Source: Cytophagales bacterium
GTDB taxonomy: Bacteria; Bacteroidota; Bacteroidia; Cytophagales; Flammeovirgaceae
NCBI GenBank assembly: GCA_025056215.1
Contig: JANWWC010000001.1
Coordinates: 620,001 to 684,000, forward strand
Length of the DNA: 64,000 nt
Direction of reading: 5' to 3'
Under the pieces are notes generated by a model that saw nothing but the letters and a program-made list of their open reading frames with translations, had not been told where the DNA came from and ran no database searches. Both the position numbers and the translations under genes were made by a program. Numbering within the stretch: the first letter of the stretch is position 1; each line of letters starts with the position of its first letter. Shown in pieces: positions 1-8,912 of this stretch.

Positions 1-726
1 CGATATAAACATTTTGTTTCTTCTACTCATAACGTCCCTTTAAACTTACCTGATTTTGAAAATCCTTTCGGAGGAATGTTTCTACAGCCAGCAGGCTTTT
101 TGGATATCAATACTTTTTTAACATGTGCTTATTCTTACCTTGCTCAACGTCACATGTTTATAAGAGAAAAGCTCGACTACACAAGCATTAAAATCTATTC
201 TGATAAAATTGTTTGGAATTGTATAGAAGCCCGTAAGCTCATTTTTTCCGAAGGACAACGAAACTATTTAAATCCCTTTTTTCCTAATCTTAAGTATCAT
301 CGAGTTAAAGGTGAAATTCTTACTATCTATTCGCCTAATGCAGAGAGTATTCCGTATGTAATAAATAAAGGAATCTGGGTAGTTCCATTAGGCAATCACT
401 TATATAAAATAGGTTCTACATACGATAACCTCCAACGCGACACAATTCCTACCGAAAAAGGCAAGCAAGAAATTTTACAGCGCTTTACAAAAATGTTTCA
501 TTGGCAATACACAGTTGTAGAACACCATGCAGCTATTCGTCCTGCCACTTTTGATAGAAGACCATTTGTAGGACTTCATACTCAGTACAAGAATATCGGT
601 ATTTTTAATGGAATGGGCACAAAAGGAGTTTCTATGTCGCCATATTTAGCAGAACACTTTTACAATGTACTCGAAAACCAGGTTCCTTTGATGTCAGAAA
701 TAAATTTTAACCGTTGCTACACATGA
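1..726 (+). CDS. FAD-dependent oxidoreductase, DAO family (5' truncated)
   Basis: The frame is open from the first base, so the N-terminus with the FAD-binding Rossmann motif lies outside the window; about 241 C-terminal residues are visible. The pattern FGGMFLQPAGFLDI followed later by RPATFDRRPFVG and the closing NGMGTKGVSMSPYLAEHF is typical of the substrate and C-terminal FAD-contact regions of D-amino-acid-oxidase/glycine-oxidase-like flavoproteins. The substrate cannot be told. The stop codon overlaps the ATG of the next gene (ATGA at 723-726), so the two are probably translationally coupled. Alternatives within the family (thiazole-synthesis glycine oxidase, generic DAO) cannot be separated without the N-terminus. 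Confidence 0.8.
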   Translation, partial: RYKHFVSSTHNVPLNLPDFENPFGGMFLQPAGFLDINTFLTCAYSYLAQRHMFIREKLDYTSIKIYSDKIVWNCIEARKLIFSEGQRNYLNPFFPNLKYHRVKGEILTIYSPNAESIPYVINKGIWVVPLGNHLYKIGSTYDNLQRDTIPTEKGKQEILQRFTKMFHWQYTVVEHHAAIRPATFDRRPFVGLHTQYKNIGIFNGMGTKGVSMSPYLAEHFYNVLENQVPLMSEINFNRCYT

Positions 727-1955
727 AATTGCCACCACACTTTAAGACGATGGCTATCGCCGCACTAGTTCTTAAAATAATAGCCGGTTGGGGAATTGGT
801 TGGCTATATTTATACTATTACGGTGGCAATGGTGACACGTGGCAATACGATTGGCAAGCAAAAGTTATTAACCAATTAGCAAAAGAAAACCCACAAAAAT
901 ATTGGCTTTTTATGCGAACTATCTACGAGCCTATTCATCTGAAAGACGTATACGATAGATGTCACTGCGAAAAGCCACGCGCTATGCTGATGACCAAAAT
1001 AGTTTCGATACTATATCGCATCACAAATAACAACTATTGGATAAGTAGTGCTTTGCTTTCTATTATCGCTTTTACAGGGCTCTTATACGCTCTTTTACAA
1101 ATCATACGCCTTTTCCCTCAACATTCAACGGCTTTGACAATAGGTTTTTTATGGATTCCTTCTACTGTAGTTTGGTCATCAGGGCTTCTTAAAGAGACCA
1201 TCATGATGACCTGCATTAGTGGCATTGTGGGAATTTCGTTTTCATGGTACCAAAATATTTCTCAATCGCTAAGCAAAACTATTTTTAAAGTATTGCTTTT
1301 ACTAGTGTTCTCGAGTTTACTGATTTTTCTCAAATATTATTACGCTGCTACTCTTTTCCCTACTCTACTCGCCTTCTTTTTGGCAGATTATCTTTACAAA
1401 ACGTTTCAGTTTCAATTTTATATAACCTTTTTTATTGCTTGGTTATGCTGCGCTGCTATCGGAACGAGTTTTCATCCTAACCTACATTTTCAAAACATTC
1501 TTGAAGCGACTTACAAAAATCATCAAAACATTATTGCTGAAACTGTTAATCCAAATAATCTTCTCTTTTTTTACAAATTTCAGCCTACTATCAAAAGTTT
1601 TCTTTTGAATATTCCGCTGGGCATAATGCAAGGATTGTCGATGCCTTACATTTGGAAAGTACAACATTGGTTTCAAGCGTTGGCTTCTTTTGAAAATATG
1701 TTATTCTTAGTTCTTGCTATTATTCACATGATTAACTTTAAAAAAACCTTTAAAGTTTCTCCTAAAGAAAAATTAGCTATCCTGGCAGTAGTGACATTTA
1801 GCCTTAGCACTTTAGCATGGCTTTCATTAGCTGTTCCAAACGCTGGTAGCCTTACAAGATACAAAATAGGATTTTTGCCGTTTTGGGGAAGTCTCTTGTT
1901 ATGCGGAGTTATTCCAAAAATTTCTCTACTACTTCAACGATATCGTCCATTTTAG
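723..1955 (+). CDS. Polytopic membrane protein of unknown function
   Basis: About 410 residues with roughly nine or ten hydrophobic segments; the first loop carries an aromatic, polar stretch (GGNGDTWQYDWQAKVI) and a CHCEKPRAM motif before the second membrane block. The overall look (membrane segments throughout, long polar loop after the first helix) recalls GT39/GT87-like polyprenyl-sugar glycosyltransferases, but I see no decisive catalytic motif, so no function is assigned. I chose the ATG at 723 because it forms an ATGA overlap with the preceding flavoprotein gene; a TTG at 714 in the same frame is less likely. The 3' end overlaps the convergent gene on the minus strand by 47 bases. Confidence 0.75.
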   Translation: MKLPPHFKTMAIAALVLKIIAGWGIGWLYLYYYGGNGDTWQYDWQAKVINQLAKENPQKYWLFMRTIYEPIHLKDVYDRCHCEKPRAMLMTKIVSILYRITNNNYWISSALLSIIAFTGLLYALLQIIRLFPQHSTALTIGFLWIPSTVVWSSGLLKETIMMTCISGIVGISFSWYQNISQSLSKTIFKVLLLLVFSSLLIFLKYYYAATLFPTLLAFFLADYLYKTFQFQFYITFFIAWLCCAAIGTSFHPNLHFQNILEATYKNHQNIIAETVNPNNLLFFYKFQPTIKSFLLNIPLGIMQGLSMPYIWKVQHWFQALASFENMLFLVLAIIHMINFKKTFKVSPKEKLAILAVVTFSLSTLAWLSLAVPNAGSLTRYKIGFLPFWGSLLLCGVIPKISLLLQRYRPF

Positions 1956-2454
1956 CATCGGAATAAGCTCCCGACGTTGTATAAACAATTTTTCCGTTTT
2001 TATCTAAAACAAAAAAATAAGGAAGTTCCTTTTCACCTAGTTTAAGAAGTTCTTTATATTCTTTGATACTTCCTTCATAAACCAGAACGTTCGAATGCAG
2101 TTTGCTATCAATTTTAACTTTCATATCCTTAATAATCTTATCACTTACTACATCTGCCAATCCTCGCAACATTCCAATAAAATACATATGCACGTCGTAC
2201 TCATCAGTAGGAACTAGCACCGATTTAGGAGGATTGATAAACGTTTCGTACATAGGGTTATGCCACTCTTTTAGAAGTTCATCTGACTTTTTGGAATAAG
2301 CAATTCCAACAAGAGTAACTTTTCCTTTTGTAGAAGAGGGAATGCTCATTTTTTTCTCTTTGAGCGTAATACCTTCAATTTCAGGAAACAACAAACCTAT
2401 CTGACCCCAAACGCTCTGAGAAAACAAGCTTAATAAAAAAATAATTTTTTTCAT
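1909..2454 (-). CDS. Exported thioredoxin-fold protein lacking a CXXC motif
   Basis: About 181 residues beginning with a clear signal peptide (MKKIIFLLSLFSQSVWGQ). The body has a thioredoxin-like pattern: GKVTLVGIAYSKKS near the N-terminus, a middle helical stretch, and LPYFFVLDKNGKIVYTTSG near the C-terminus, which matches the cis-proline and beta-hairpin region of redoxin folds. There is no CXXC, so a disulphide redox role is doubtful; ATP10-like and other redoxin-derived assembly factors look similar. The ATG at 2454 is preferred over an upstream start at 2481 because it begins the signal peptide directly. It converges on and overlaps the membrane protein gene. Confidence 0.65.
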   Translation of the reverse strand: MKKIIFLLSLFSQSVWGQIGLLFPEIEGITLKEKKMSIPSSTKGKVTLVGIAYSKKSDELLKEWHNPMYETFINPPKSVLVPTDEYDVHMYFIGMLRGLADVVSDKIIKDMKVKIDSKLHSNVLVYEGSIKEYKELLKLGEKELPYFFVLDKNGKIVYTTSGAYSDAKMDDIVEVVEKFLE

Positions 2455-2637
2455 CGCAACAACCTTTGTGATAATACGCAAAACAAATTACTAATTTGTA
2501 AAGCGCAAGATTTTTACTTTAATTTGATTTAAATTGAAATCTACCTTCGCTCGACAATACAATATACTGCTTAAAGCTTAAAAGCTAAAAAATTTGAATT
2601 GCAAGGTTACAATTGAGTAACTTAGATTGTATGTATT

Positions 2638-5600
2638 ATGACTGCTACTAACCTTCTGAAAATGAAATTTTGTGTAAGTTTTCTGCTTATCTGCTTAGGA
2701 ATTACAAAAGTTTGGTCTCAACTTCCTTATGGTAACGAATGGATAAACTACGGAAAAAGATACTGGAAAATTACACTCGATAGCAATGGAATTTATCGCA
2801 TTACTTTTCAAGACTTAATCCGCGTAGGGTTTCCTGTTACAGCCACCGACCCACGCAATATCAAAATGTTTTTTCGCGGAAAAGAAATTGCTATCAACAT
2901 CGTAGGGCAAGAAGACGGAGTTTTTAACCCTAACGACTTCATTGAATTTTATGGAATGACTAATGATGGATTCATGGATGCAATGCTCTACAACAACAAC
3001 GTAGACTGGAATCCTAATCCATATGTTAATATTTACGACAATCACACTTATTATTTTCTAACTACAGATGACACCCCTGGAAAGCGTATTCAGATTTCTA
3101 ATTTCACGAGTGGATTGCCTGTGGTAGCTTACCACATGCGAGAAGACTTGATTTCTAACGCATCAGCCTTTGCATGGGGTACTTTACTTTTAGAAGCACC
3201 TGATGGTATTTGCGGTGGGTTTCCTTGTTTTGGATACTATGGTTCCGTAGATGCAAATTGGATAAGTGGAAAAGGATACTCATCAGCACCATTCCCTGAA
3301 AACGAACAACCTACTTGGAGATTTAACTTGCGTAGGCTTTACAGCGGTACTGATGCTCCTTTCCCTTCTTTGGAAGTGCGCGTCAATGGGAAAAATAATT
3401 CTGGTCTGCATCACTATCAGATTTTTTCGAGCAACGATAGTATCAATTTTACTTTTATTAGCGATGGATTTGTAAACAATCGCGAAAACTCGGTATTCAG
3501 AGGAAATTTTTCACAACGATTTTCAGCTACAGACACAGCTGTTTTTATTCGCGTTTCTCAAGTAAATTTAAGAACTTATACCGAGTATATCGCCGTAGGA
3601 GCTATAAAAATCCGATATCCTCAGCAGCTCGTACAATTTGGCGATACATTCCGAATTTACCATATTCCTGCTCAGTCAATCTCTAATGTAAACGTGGAAA
3701 TCGATAATACTTTTAACGGATTGCGCGGTATTGACATAACTGACTTTTGGAACGTAAGATTTTGCAATGCGTTTTTTTCAGGAGGAAAAACTTTTATGAC
3801 TCTCACTAATGCTCAAAATCCTATTAAGCTTGCTGTTACTTTGCCATATAAACATCGCATCAAAGAAATAAAAGAAATTAGTTTTGTTCCTTATAACCTC
3901 GCAGACCGCGATTATTTAATTATCTCACATCGCAAGTTGATGCAACCTGTAGCAGGAAGCTTAAATCCAGTACAAGATTATGCTAATTATCGCGCTTCTT
4001 TAGCGGGTGGAAACTTTAAGCCTATCGTAGCAGATGTTGAACAACTTTACGATCAATTTGCCTACGGAGAGCGTCACCCTATGGCCATTCGACAATTTTG
4101 CCGCTTAAGTCTTCAGGTGGGGAATCCTAAATTTTTGTTCCTTATTGGAAAATCGAGAAATATCGCAAATCAAGCTACTACGCGCATTTTCTCTTCTTAT
4201 AGCGGAAACTATGCTGCTTTATGGGACGAAGAAATGCCTAATCTGGTTCCTACTTTTGGAGCACCTCATTGCGACAACTGTTATACTGCTAACTTGCGCC
4301 CTAGTAATCCGTTTGAAGCAATTCCTACTGGCAGACTTACCGCTACCACGCCTGCTCATGTTTTAAGCTACTTAAACAAAGTGCGAGAGCACGAATCATT
4401 AGAACTCGATAACCTTTGGCGCAAAAATGTTTTGCATCTTTCAGGAGGAAAAGTTCTAGTAGCCAATGAAATCTTGCGCTTCCGCAGCTATATGCAACAA
4501 CTCGGCAACCTGATTCAAGGACCATTTTTTGGAGCGAATTTTAATTTAATTTCTCGTCAAACCTCTGGATATATTGAAACGTTTGACATTAGCCAAGAAA
4601 TCAACGAAGGACTTTCAATTATCAACCTTTACGGACACAACGATATTACAACTCCTGATGTCAACATAGGAAACCCTGCAGACCCTACTACTGAAATTAA
4701 CAATCGGGGAAAATACCCGCTTGTCATCATGAATGGTTGTAACTCAGGAAATATTTCTGAGGGGATTTTTTCCTACGGAGAAAACTGGATGCTTACCCCT
4801 AACAAAGGTTCTGGTTTGTTTGTAGCTCATAGCGCTCTTGGCATTGACCCTCAACTTTACCAATACAGCCAAAGCCTATATCGAAACATTTTTGGAGATA
4901 GCACGCAAATCAGCAAGCCTTTCGGAGAAGCTTATGCAGAAGCCAAACGACGATATGTAAACGAATTTCCTTCTGACGGAAGTCGTATCGCTGTAGTGCA
5001 ACAAATGGTCTTACAGGGAGATCCTGCTTGGAAAGTATTTCCTTTCAACAGACCCGATTATAAAATCACAGATTCAGACCTATTTCTAAGAAGTTTTGAA
5101 AAAGATGGAAAACTTTTAGCTACGTCAGATTCTTTTCAAATTGGCTTAATTATCAGCAATTTAGGCATTACTCATCACCAACCTTTTTATATTCAGGTTA
5201 GACGTACTTTCGGCGATGGTTCTGTTGCACGCTACGACTCCATTTTATGCCTTCCAATAGCTTATAAAGATACTTTCTTTATTACAATCCGACAAAATGC
5301 CGCCGATAAAGAAAGAGCAGCAGGAATTAACTCGTTTAGCATCACTTTAGATTATCTTAACCAAATCGACGAATGGAATGAAAACAACAATACTGCGCAA
5401 CTTATCAATCAACGGTTTTTACGCGCTTCGATTCTCCCTATTTTTCCGCCAGAGTTTAGCATCGTAAACACCCGAACTGTCGGATTATATGCGCTTAATC
5501 AGGTAAATTTTGCAGAAGCTCGTCAATACCGCATCGAAATCGACACCTCTCACTTATGGAACAGTCCTTTAAAAAAAGATACTATCTTAACAGCAGTAGG

Positions 5601-7842
5601 CTCTCCAAGTTGGATTGTGAGCTTACCTCAAGTTCCAGACACTACCACTTTTTATTGGAGAGTTAGCTACGCAGAACTTCGAAACACCGATGATACTATC
5701 GCAGGAAAAAGTTCATTTACTTTTATTCCAAACGGTCCTACGGGCTGGTCACAAAATCATTTTCCTCAATACAAAAGAAATTTGCTCACTGATATCATTC
5801 ATGACGAAGCAAGCAGAAAATGGAAAGTTCTTACAGAAGGCATCAAAATTGAGATTCAAGCAGGAGGCGATAGTGTTCCATCTTTTTTGCGCACTACTAA
5901 CCTAGTACAAAATCGAACGTTTGACTTTGAAATTAAAGATTGCGACAACGGAATTATTATTGCGCGACTAGACAAAGAAACGTTGCGGCCCTTATTAATG
6001 GGAAGCCATAATGACCAATTTTCTGGAGTAAGCTGCGGCGCTGGAAATCCAGGAGCCGTTTTGAGCACTCGAAACTTATATCCTGGAATTTTAGTAAACA
6101 ACTTTTTTGATGTTCATAGCAATACAAATGCCAATCCGCTCACTTTGCAACCAGGTGATTATTTTATCATCATGAGCAAAGGAAGAGTCGATTGGACTTG
6201 GTACAACGAAGCAAACATGCGAAACTTTTTTGTGAGTTTAGGCAAAATTGGGGTAGATTCCCTCTTTATGCTCGGCTTAGATCGCGACTACTTTCAACGT
6301 CTCGATGCTAATCAAATTCATTTTATTATTGGCAAGTTCAATGGTCGCGGAAAAGCAGGAGAAGTACTTCTTTCTCAAACTGTTCCTTACGGTTTCTTCA
6401 ATCAAGCAAAAGGAGAAATCATTATCAACGCGCGCTCGCGCGTAGGTACCATTAAAACGCCTCTTATCGGACCTGTAGAAAAATGGGAAAACGCTTATCG
6501 GCGCTTTTCCGCTGCTGATAATAATGGCGATAAATGGAAACTCGATATTATTGGAGTAGATAACAATGGAAATGAAACCATTCTAAAAACAGACACTTTC
6601 CCCCAATCAGAAGGAAAATTTATCAATCTAGCTGATATTTCGGTTTCTCAATATCCATTCCTACGCTTGCAAGCAACCATGGAAGCAGACTCTGTTAATC
6701 TGACTCATTACACCTTAGACAAATGGCAAGTGTATTATAGCCCTATTCCTGAAGGAATCTTACTAGTAGATAGCGCTACTACCGCACTTGCTTCTCAATT
6801 AGCAAATAGGCAAGAAGGCGACACGATGAGCTTAGGATTTGTTTTTAGAAATATCTCTTCTGCTGATTTCAAGCAGCCTATTCAAGTAGTATACAACCTT
6901 ACCAATAGCAATAGGACTCTTATCTTTACCCAAACCTTGCCTGCTCTGAAAGCAGGAGAAGAAGTTAGATTCAGAAATCCTACTTTGCAAACATTAGGTT
7001 TTTTAGGAGATAATATTTTATCAGTATATGTGAATTCACCTGATAGTAGCAATCCTTTTCGTCAAACCGAGTTATTTTACGGAAACAATTTTTTAGATTT
7101 TAGATACAAAGTGCTTCCTGATCAAAAAAATCCAATTTTAGAGGTTACTTTTGATGGCCGCTACATCCTCGACGGAGAAATAGTTTCTCCTACTCCTCTC
7201 ATTCAGATTCGCCTTAAAGATGAAAATAAATTTCGCCCTTTGCAAGATACTTCTGCCGTAGATATCTTCTTAGCATCTATCGGAAAATCGGATAGCATTG
7301 TCTTTCGAAAAATCTCTTTTAGCGATCCGCGCCTTTCTTGGCAACTTGATGCAAACAATCGCCTGGAGATTTCTTACCGCCCCGAACGCCTCTCTAACGG
7401 ACTCTACTTGCTGCGAGTACAAGGAAAAGACGCAAATGGCAATCGCGCGGGAAGCTCACCTTATCAAGTTCGTTTTGAAGTTATTAACGAGTCTTCGGTA
7501 TCTTATTTTTACCCTTACCCTAATCCTTTTTCTACTAGTGTGCGATTTGTATTTACTCTTACAGGCGATGAAATTCCTGATGAAATGAAAATTCAGATTA
7601 TGACAGTATCCGGCAAAGTTGTAAAAGAAATTACACAAAGCGACATAGGTCCTATTCACATCGGCAATAATATTACGCACTACGCTTGGGATGGAAAAGA
7701 CGAATATGGCGACCAATTAGCAAATGGAGTGTATTTGTATCGCGTTCTCATGCGCAAAAATGGACAATCTTTAGAACATCGCTCCACAGCGGGTGACCGT
7801 TTTTTTGAGCGTGGCTGGGGAAAAATGTACTTACTTCGATAA
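2638..7842 (+). CDS. C25 (gingipain/PorU-type) cysteine peptidase, secreted, 1734 aa
   Basis: The protein starts with a signal peptide ending near KVWSQ. The peptidase C25 core is visible: YGHND supplies the catalytic His at about residue 667 and MNGCNSG the catalytic Cys at about residue 701, 34 residues apart as usual for the family. A long middle part follows, rich in beta structure and resembling CARDB/Ig repeats. Near residue 1623 a YPYPNPF motif opens a FlgD-like Ig domain ending in GVYLYRVLMRKNG. In Bacteroidota such proteins belong to the type IX secretion system: PorU is the sortase of cargo, and longer relatives carry extra Ig domains. At 1734 residues it is longer than PorU of Porphyromonas (about 1160), so it may be a paralogue. 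A start at 2662 is also possible. Confidence 0.8.
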   Translation: MTATNLLKMKFCVSFLLICLGITKVWSQLPYGNEWINYGKRYWKITLDSNGIYRITFQDLIRVGFPVTATDPRNIKMFFRGKEIAINIVGQEDGVFNPNDFIEFYGMTNDGFMDAMLYNNNVDWNPNPYVNIYDNHTYYFLTTDDTPGKRIQISNFTSGLPVVAYHMREDLISNASAFAWGTLLLEAPDGICGGFPCFGYYGSVDANWISGKGYSSAPFPENEQPTWRFNLRRLYSGTDAPFPSLEVRVNGKNNSGLHHYQIFSSNDSINFTFISDGFVNNRENSVFRGNFSQRFSATDTAVFIRVSQVNLRTYTEYIAVGAIKIRYPQQLVQFGDTFRIYHIPAQSISNVNVEIDNTFNGLRGIDITDFWNVRFCNAFFSGGKTFMTLTNAQNPIKLAVTLPYKHRIKEIKEISFVPYNLADRDYLIISHRKLMQPVAGSLNPVQDYANYRASLAGGNFKPIVADVEQLYDQFAYGERHPMAIRQFCRLSLQVGNPKFLFLIGKSRNIANQATTRIFSSYSGNYAALWDEEMPNLVPTFGAPHCDNCYTANLRPSNPFEAIPTGRLTATTPAHVLSYLNKVREHESLELDNLWRKNVLHLSGGKVLVANEILRFRSYMQQLGNLIQGPFFGANFNLISRQTSGYIETFDISQEINEGLSIINLYGHNDITTPDVNIGNPADPTTEINNRGKYPLVIMNGCNSGNISEGIFSYGENWMLTPNKGSGLFVAHSALGIDPQLYQYSQSLYRNIFGDSTQISKPFGEAYAEAKRRYVNEFPSDGSRIAVVQQMVLQGDPAWKVFPFNRPDYKITDSDLFLRSFEKDGKLLATSDSFQIGLIISNLGITHHQPFYIQVRRTFGDGSVARYDSILCLPIAYKDTFFITIRQNAADKERAAGINSFSITLDYLNQIDEWNENNNTAQLINQRFLRASILPIFPPEFSIVNTRTVGLYALNQVNFAEARQYRIEIDTSHLWNSPLKKDTILTAVGSPSWIVSLPQVPDTTTFYWRVSYAELRNTDDTIAGKSSFTFIPNGPTGWSQNHFPQYKRNLLTDIIHDEASRKWKVLTEGIKIEIQAGGDSVPSFLRTTNLVQNRTFDFEIKDCDNGIIIARLDKETLRPLLMGSHNDQFSGVSCGAGNPGAVLSTRNLYPGILVNNFFDVHSNTNANPLTLQPGDYFIIMSKGRVDWTWYNEANMRNFFVSLGKIGVDSLFMLGLDRDYFQRLDANQIHFIIGKFNGRGKAGEVLLSQTVPYGFFNQAKGEIIINARSRVGTIKTPLIGPVEKWENAYRRFSAADNNGDKWKLDIIGVDNNGNETILKTDTFPQSEGKFINLADISVSQYPFLRLQATMEADSVNLTHYTLDKWQVYYSPIPEGILLVDSATTALASQLANRQEGDTMSLGFVFRNISSADFKQPIQVVYNLTNSNRTLIFTQTLPALKAGEEVRFRNPTLQTLGFLGDNILSVYVNSPDSSNPFRQTELFYGNNFLDFRYKVLPDQKNPILEVTFDGRYILDGEIVSPTPLIQIRLKDENKFRPLQDTSAVDIFLASIGKSDSIVFRKISFSDPRLSWQLDANNRLEISYRPERLSNGLYLLRVQGKDANGNRAGSSPYQVRFEVINESSVSYFYPYPNPFSTSVRFVFTLTGDEIPDEMKIQIMTVSGKVVKEITQSDIGPIHIGNNITHYAWDGKDEYGDQLANGVYLYRVLMRKNGQSLEHRSTAGDRFFERGWGKMYLLR

Positions 7843-7858
7843 CTTTAACACAAAGCCT

Positions 7859-8083
7859 ATGAAATTAATTGGTTACTATACTTTATTAGCACTTTCACTC
7901 GGATTTTTAGTGATTGGTATACATCAAATCATGGTAGTAGGTTGGGCAGAAAGCTACTTTTTGCTAATGGCTTCCATCCTGTTTTTATTAATAGCCCAAA
8001 CTCAAAAAAATAAAACCATAGCTAGTAACCCATTAAAATCAGCGCATTCGCAAACTTCCAATAAAAAATTGCGCAAGAAATAA
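7859..8083 (+). CDS. Small two-helix membrane protein
   Basis: A 74-residue protein with two hydrophobic helices (MKLIGYYTLLALSLGFLVIG and a second around residues 32-48) and a basic, lysine-rich C-terminal tail ending KKLRKK. It starts 16 bases after the C25 peptidase stop codon, so it is probably co-transcribed with it. No family is recognised. I chose the ATG at 7859 because it opens the first membrane helix cleanly; a longer frame from 7793 would overlap the peptidase gene. Confidence 0.55.
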   Translation: MKLIGYYTLLALSLGFLVIGIHQIMVVGWAESYFLLMASILFLLIAQTQKNKTIASNPLKSAHSQTSNKKLRKK

Positions 8084-8093
8084 CAAATTTTAC

Positions 8094-8123
8094 TTGAAAT
8101 ATGACGAATTCTCATGATATTTG
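8094..8123 (+). promoter_or_regulatory. Putative promoter of tRNA-Met
   Basis: A TTG at 8094-8096 is followed after 19 bases by GATATTTG at 8116-8123, one mismatch from the Bacteroidota -7 element TAnnTTTG. The tRNA begins 15 bases downstream, which suits a start of transcription just before the gene. Confidence 0.4.
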
Positions 8124-8138
8124 CGATGCAAACGTTTC

Positions 8139-8212
8139 GGCGGGGTAGCTCAGATGGTTAGAGCGTTGGATTCATAACCCAAAGGTCACGGGTTCGATTC
8201 CCGTCTCCGCTA
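8139..8212 (+). tRNA. tRNA-Met (anticodon CAT)
   Basis: The 74 bases fold into a standard cloverleaf: acceptor GGCGGGG with CTCCGCT (two G-T pairs, at 1-72 and 6-67), D arm GCTC/GAGC, anticodon loop TTCATAA with CAT at 8173-8175, variable loop AGGTC, and T arm ACGGG-TTCGATT-CCCGT. The discriminator base is A and CCA is not encoded. The last pair of the anticodon stem (31-39) is A-C, a mismatch. A CAT anticodon can also belong to tRNA-Ile with lysidine; the general sequence resembles elongator Met. Confidence 0.93.
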
Positions 8213-8234
8213 CTTTTGTGCGGTAGCTTTTATC

Positions 8235-8849
8235 ATGGACGAAAATGCTTGTCTAATTTCTACTAGTTACTTTCCCAGCATTTATTATTTTTGGCTAATC
8301 GGCAAGCATTCAACAGTTTGGATAGAGGCTTGTGAAAATTTTCAGAAACAGACCTTCCGAAACCGCACCTATATCCTTACAGCAAATGGTATAGAAAGGC
8401 TAACAGTACCCGTGCGTCGAGCTAATTCCAAACAATCTATTGCAGAAGTAGAAATTGACAATTCTGTCAGATGGTATGCTCAACATTGGCGGGCTTTGCA
8501 ATCCGCTTATGGGAAAGCCCCCTTTTTTCTCTACTTTCGCGATTGGATTCATGACATTTTGTTTAAAAAACACACATTTTTGTTGGAATTAAATCAGGAT
8601 ATCCTGACAACTTGTCTGCATCAAATTTGGAAAACTTCAATCACTATTCAATTCACTACCAATTATCAAAAAACCGCGATTCCATCTCTGCAAGACTACA
8701 GACAAGCAATAGAATCCGTACAATTTTTTAAACAAATAGAATACCCGCAATGTTTTGGCAATAAGTTTGTGCCTCATTTATCAGTATTAGACTTGCTTTT
8801 TTGCATCGGAAACCTTCCTTTCGATAAGTTTGGAGGAAAAATTGAATAA
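8235..8849 (+). CDS. WbqC-like family protein
   Basis: A 204-residue soluble protein with the hallmarks of the WbqC-like family: an N-terminal SYFPSIYYFWLIGKHSTVWI segment, then ENFQKQTFRNRTYI, then LTVPVRR and WRALQSAYGKAPFF. Family members occur in O-antigen and sugar-nucleotide gene clusters and also, as here, as lone genes in Bacteroidota; their reaction is not firmly established, although an acyl or aminotransferase-related role in sugar modification has been suggested. The gene sits between tRNA-Met and clpC on the same strand with no evident sugar cluster nearby. Confidence 0.85.
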   Translation: MDENACLISTSYFPSIYYFWLIGKHSTVWIEACENFQKQTFRNRTYILTANGIERLTVPVRRANSKQSIAEVEIDNSVRWYAQHWRALQSAYGKAPFFLYFRDWIHDILFKKHTFLLELNQDILTTCLHQIWKTSITIQFTTNYQKTAIPSLQDYRQAIESVQFFKQIEYPQCFGNKFVPHLSVLDLLFCIGNLPFDKFGGKIE

Positions 8850-8912
8850 ATTATTTGGTGATTGTTCGATGAATTGTTAACTTTATTTTCTGAAACGGTA
8901 ATTTAAAAAATC

